A DNA stretch of 64,000 nt from Bin52 sp965243345 (GTDB lineage Bacteria; Pseudomonadota; Alphaproteobacteria; Thalassobaculales; Thalassobaculaceae). The DNA is taken from positions 496,001-560,000 of the forward strand of contig CBDEUR010000003.1 of NCBI GenBank assembly GCA_965243345.1. The letters are read 5' to 3'. Position 1 is the first letter of the stretch. Each line of letters opens with the position of its first letter. The notes beneath the pieces were generated by a model. It saw only the letters and a program-made list of their open reading frames with translations, ran no database searches and had not been told where the DNA came from. Shown piece by piece: positions 61,429-64,000 of the stretch. The translations under genes and the position numbers were made by a program.

Positions 61429-62563
61429 CAGTCCCCACCCCGGCATTGCGCCGATCCCGTGGCGGCGTGGAAGCCATCCTGCCGTGGTGTGTGTGCCCGA
61501 GACACTCCCGGACACCTGCGTGCGACCGGGGCCGGACCGGTGCGGCCGCCGGCATCGGGCGATCAGGGTGGGCTGCGGGCCCCGGATCGCGTCGGACTGT
61601 CCCGGGCGGTGGAGGTGGCAGGCCTGCCCAGGGACACGGTCAGCGTCGGCACAGGGCCGTTCGACGAGTCTTGATCCGGTACCGACTCCTGCCGGTGAGT
61701 GGGAGGGAGAGCCTGCCACGGGGTCAACCGGAAGTTCCTCCGCGCCGGACCCGCAACAGCACCGCCCGCATGCCGGGAGACCCGTGACCGGGGGCATTGC
61801 CCGCGCCCGGCGCGGCGTCGCCGTCCGAGCAGCACGGCGGATATCGGGCCCGGGTCGCCAGGCTCGCGATCATCGACGGGCGCGGCCGCGTGCACGGCGT
61901 CCTGGCCGGCGAAGGTGCTCGCGCCGCCCCGCGCGCCGACGATCAATCGCGGCATGACCCGGGGGAGCCGGCCTTGCAGGTTACGCTGGACCGGCAGGTC
62001 GGCCGGGCCGGCCGAGTTCCCGCGCACGGTGCGTTCTGCGTCGGGTTGTCCGAGCCGCAGCCCGACCGGATCGACCCCGGCCCGGACTGGCAGCGGGCCA
62101 TGTGCGACCGCCTGGCGCCGACGCCGGCGCGGGGGAATGTCCGCCTGTCCGAGGGTGAGCGGTACCGGCCGGATATCGACCTCGCGCCAGTGGCGGCGCG
62201 TCCCTGAACACTAGCCCCGAGCACATCGACCTGATCGGCGCCGCCCTGGGGCGCGAAATTCGCCGGGGACGTGTAGCGCTACGGAGCCGTAACTTGTAGT
62301 GACCGGCAAACGAAACAGTAGTGCAGGCGATATTCCGAAACTGCACGAATCTGGATGATGGCTGCCTTGTAATGGCGTTGTTTCCACAATTAGTCATGCG
62401 GATCAGGTCGTGTGCGAAGGAACCGACCAGCACCCACGACTCGAATCGCAATGCTGACCCCGGAACCCGGGAGGCAGGTGTCACGAGCGTCGGGAATCTC
62501 AGGTAATGCGCGCGTCATTGTGCCGCCGAGCCGGAAGTGCGGGCCACGTCGAGGACGCTCGGA
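61429..62563. other. long stretch without a supported gene
   Basis: About 1.1 kb separates the GMC gene from the next plausible frame. One open frame at 61797-62207 (136 aa) has some regularity (VARLAIIDGRGRVHGVL) but no ribosome site or family, so I do not call it. From about 62270 the DNA becomes AT-richer and contains copy B of the 55-nt element. Confidence 0.4.
62294..62348 (+). repeat. 55-nt AT-rich element, copy B
   Basis: This is the partner of 17059-17113, with 35 of 55 positions identical by hand count and no gap. The shared ends are TTGTAGT and CTGCACGA, and the inner GTAGT and AGGC blocks keep their spacing. It lies upstream of the frameshifted secreted-protein gene. Confidence 0.45.
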
Positions 62564-62911
62564 ATGACGGATATCGAGGAGCGTGTTCGTCAGGACGAGA
62601 GTCTGGGGCTTGCCTGGAACCGGATTGATCCGGCGGCGTTACGGAAAGGGGTGGTCGACGACGAGGAAGACCTCGTGGACCTCACCGAAGAGGAAGCCGG
62701 AACGAGTCGCCGGCGGCATCGCGGCCGTCACGGAGGCGTTGCGGTCGGGGCGGGAACTGCAGTGACCGCCGAGGGGACGGCAGCTGCTGTCACCGCAGCA
62801 GGTGGCGGCGGCTGGCGGGGATGCTGGGCGACGATGTTGCCAGTGCGATACCGGCAGATCGCGTTCCAGCGGCCAGCAAGCAGTGCGCCTGACGAATGGA
62901 GGACAGCATGA
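62564..62911 (+). CDS. small hypothetical protein (weak)
   Basis: The 115-aa frame starts MTDIEERVRQDESLGLAW and has an acidic patch (VVDDEEDLVDLTEEE), followed by basic and then Gly/Ala-rich sequence of low complexity. Its stop overlaps the ATG of the next gene (ATGA). Only the first 50 residues look protein-like. It may be a degraded gene or a chance frame. Confidence 0.25.
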   Translation: MTDIEERVRQDESLGLAWNRIDPAALRKGVVDDEEDLVDLTEEEAGTSRRRHRGRHGGVAVGAGTAVTAEGTAAAVTAAGGGGWRGCWATMLPVRYRQIAFQRPASSAPDEWRTA

Positions 62912-63275
62912 CATTTCTGAAACCCGTGACGTTCCCGAAGACACTTTGCGGCAGTCTCCTCATCGGGCTGATGCTGGCGGGAACGGCTCCCGCGGCTCCC
63001 GCGGCCGCCCAAGGCCGCGATCTCGCCGAGCTCTGGTCGGAGTGCGTCATCGCCTGGAAACAGTCCCGTGCCGCGAAAACATGCACGGAATCGACGTCGA
63101 TTCAGCCGGAATCAACGGTTACGACCGCAAGTGCTCGATCAATACGAAGTGCCATATCTACGTCAACGACTACTACCAGTACTGGTCGTCGACCAGCATC
63201 AAGGTCAACGTCAATCAGGTCAGCAGCCTGGTCGTGAATTGCTGGGACCACCTGGCGACCAGCAAATGCTGGTGA
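62908..63275 (+). pseudogene. secreted Cys-rich protein gene with frameshift
   Basis: ATG at 62908 has GGAGG upstream. The frame encodes a signal peptide (LCGSLLIGLMLAGTAPAAPA, cleavage near AAAQG), then DLAELWSECVIAWKQSRAAK. After about 63065 the protein-like sequence moves to another frame: CRENMHGIDVDSAG, then DRKCSINTKCHIYVNDYYQYW, shown in part, to a KCW end at 63275. Together they would give about 120 aa with several Cys. I recognise no family. A frameshift in the gene, or an assembly error, is the simplest reading. Confidence 0.5.
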
Positions 63276-63938
63276 GCTGCGGGACAGGTTCCGCCGGCGC
63301 CAGACGGCGGCGGCCTCGTCGGAGGCAGCGCTCGAAGCCAGGCCGAACCGGCCGAACCTGTTCTGGGGACCGAGGCGTGCAGTGGCCGGCTCGGACCGCG
63401 AGTTGCTCCGGCATCTGGCCGCCCCGAGCCGCCGCATCCACGGGCCCGAGCTCGACCAGGCCCGGATCGACGCAGTGGCCGACACCATCCCCGCGGCCGG
63501 GGCAATGTTCCGGATGGGGGTCATGGGCGCCCGGACGATCCCGGTCCTGCCGCTGTGTGTGAGGGATCCGGGTTTTGGAGTGATGGTGCGCTGGCTTGCC
63601 CCGATCCGGCTGGCAGCAGGACCGGGCGAGCCCAGGTCCGGACTGTCGGCACCGCACCCCGGTCGCCCGTACGCAGCCGGGACCGTGATCAGGCGCGGAC
63701 ACGACAGGAACGCCGTCGGGCGACCGGTGCGACCGCGCGACACCCCTGGCCTGCGAGCCCGCGACCGCGCCGTGGCGCTGAAGGGGAGCGAATTCCGGTG
63801 CCCCCCGCCCCGGCGATCTGCAGCCCCGCAGGGCCGCATGAGTTTCCGGGCGGGTGCAGGAGAAGCACCCGTGCCGCGGGATCGCTTCGGGTGCGGCACG
63901 GGCCCGTTGACGGGCCGGGCTGCCGCGCCCGTCATGAC
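63276..63938. other. intergenic stretch upstream of the second GMC gene
   Basis: From about 63633 this is copy 2 of the duplicated region. The part before it has an open plus-strand frame of moderately protein-like sequence (GVMGARTIPVLPLCVRDPGFG) but no start codon with a ribosome site and no family, so no gene is called. Confidence 0.4.
63850..63872 (+). promoter_or_regulatory. conserved hairpin before GMC gene 2
   Basis: GCGGGTGC and GCACCCGT pair (one G-U wobble) around the loop AGGAGAA, at the same distance from the ATG as in copy 1. Confidence 0.5.
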
Positions 63939-64000
63939 ATGGCCTCGATGGTCCGGCGTTTCGACGACGAATTCGACTACGTGGTCGCGGGGTCGGGGTC
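63939..64000 (+). CDS. GMC family oxidoreductase, 5' end only
   Basis: Twenty codons are visible, MASMVRRFDDEFDYVVAGSG, nearly identical to the start of the GMC gene at 59749 and reaching the FAD-binding loop. The rest lies beyond the window. Together with the conserved upstream DNA, this marks a second, tandem paralog in direct orientation. Confidence 0.8.
   Translation, partial: MASMVRRFDDEFDYVVAGSG

Larger units (their letters stand above)
63633..64000 (+). repeat. duplicated GMC upstream region, copy 2
   Basis: This is the second copy of 59444-59810. Similarity begins at CAGGTCC and continues to the window end inside the second GMC gene, so the duplication is longer than seen here. Confidence 0.85.

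Noticed and set aside
61797..62207. 136-codon plus-strand frame after the GMC gene
   Set aside because: It has no ribosome site, no family and an Arg/Pro-rich sequence with competing frames, so it was not called as a gene.
62430..62460. A GACTCGAATC string resembling a tRNA T-arm
   Set aside because: No acceptor, D or anticodon stem could be found around it.

Overview
The window comes from a high-GC (by eye about 65-70 %) Gram-negative bacterium, most likely an alphaproteobacterium of the Rhodospirillales type. The main evidence is gene order. The block rpsF-rpsR-DUF2232-rplI-dnaB-alr, divergent from fabD-fabG, is typical of Alphaproteobacteria. So are LolA beside FtsK, glnK-amtB, and a yfgM-bamB-der block. 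No rRNA, tRNA, CRISPR array or replication origin was seen.

Layout. 0-17 kb: an IS630 transposase remnant, an FAD oxidoreductase, a methyltransferase, a class-I amidotransferase-like hydrolase, a fatty acid hydroxylase, lolA-ftsK, a DapC-like aminotransferase and a TRAP transporter. A nucleobase permease fused to an RsbW-like ATPase domain lies between two YciI paralogs, followed by a truncated PAS protein. 17-23.5 kb is accessory: a secreted hypothetical protein, a RES/Xre toxin-antitoxin pair, a nonsense-mutated parD copy, a coupled three-gene operon (HSDR_N-like nuclease, 67-aa protein, 102-aa membrane protein), and an intact parD with a frameshifted parE. 23.7-34.2 kb is housekeeping: glnK-amtB with a candidate sigma-54/NtrC region, a UbiH-type hydroxylase, a DUF971/Trm112-like/LON-N/CnoX/YbaK run, a TPR-glycosyltransferase, a macrodomain protein, and fabD-fabG.

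34.6-44.1 kb is a visibly AT-richer defence island set between the divergent core genes fabD and rpsF. It encodes a C5 cytosine methyltransferase, a MORC/MutL-like GHKL ATPase, a Z1 superfamily-2 ATPase, a PD-(D/E)XK (DUF4420) protein and an AIPR protein. The last four genes overlap one another. A Vsr endonuclease gene diverges from the methyltransferase gene. This looks like a multi-subunit ATP-dependent restriction-modification system of the MORC-Z1 kind predicted by comparative genomics, and it is the strongest candidate here for an unusual biological system.

44.4-64 kb: rpsF-rpsR-DUF2232-rplI (with a 4 x 27-bp minisatellite in its tail)-dnaB-alr-mlaE-mlaF, a convergent MFS transporter, cvpA-purF with a short coupled leader ORF, an SDR, der-bamB-yfgM on the minus strand, and a GMC oxidoreductase. 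The upstream region and 5' end of the GMC gene recur about 4.19 kb downstream, where a second GMC gene runs off the window. The two copies share a hairpin.
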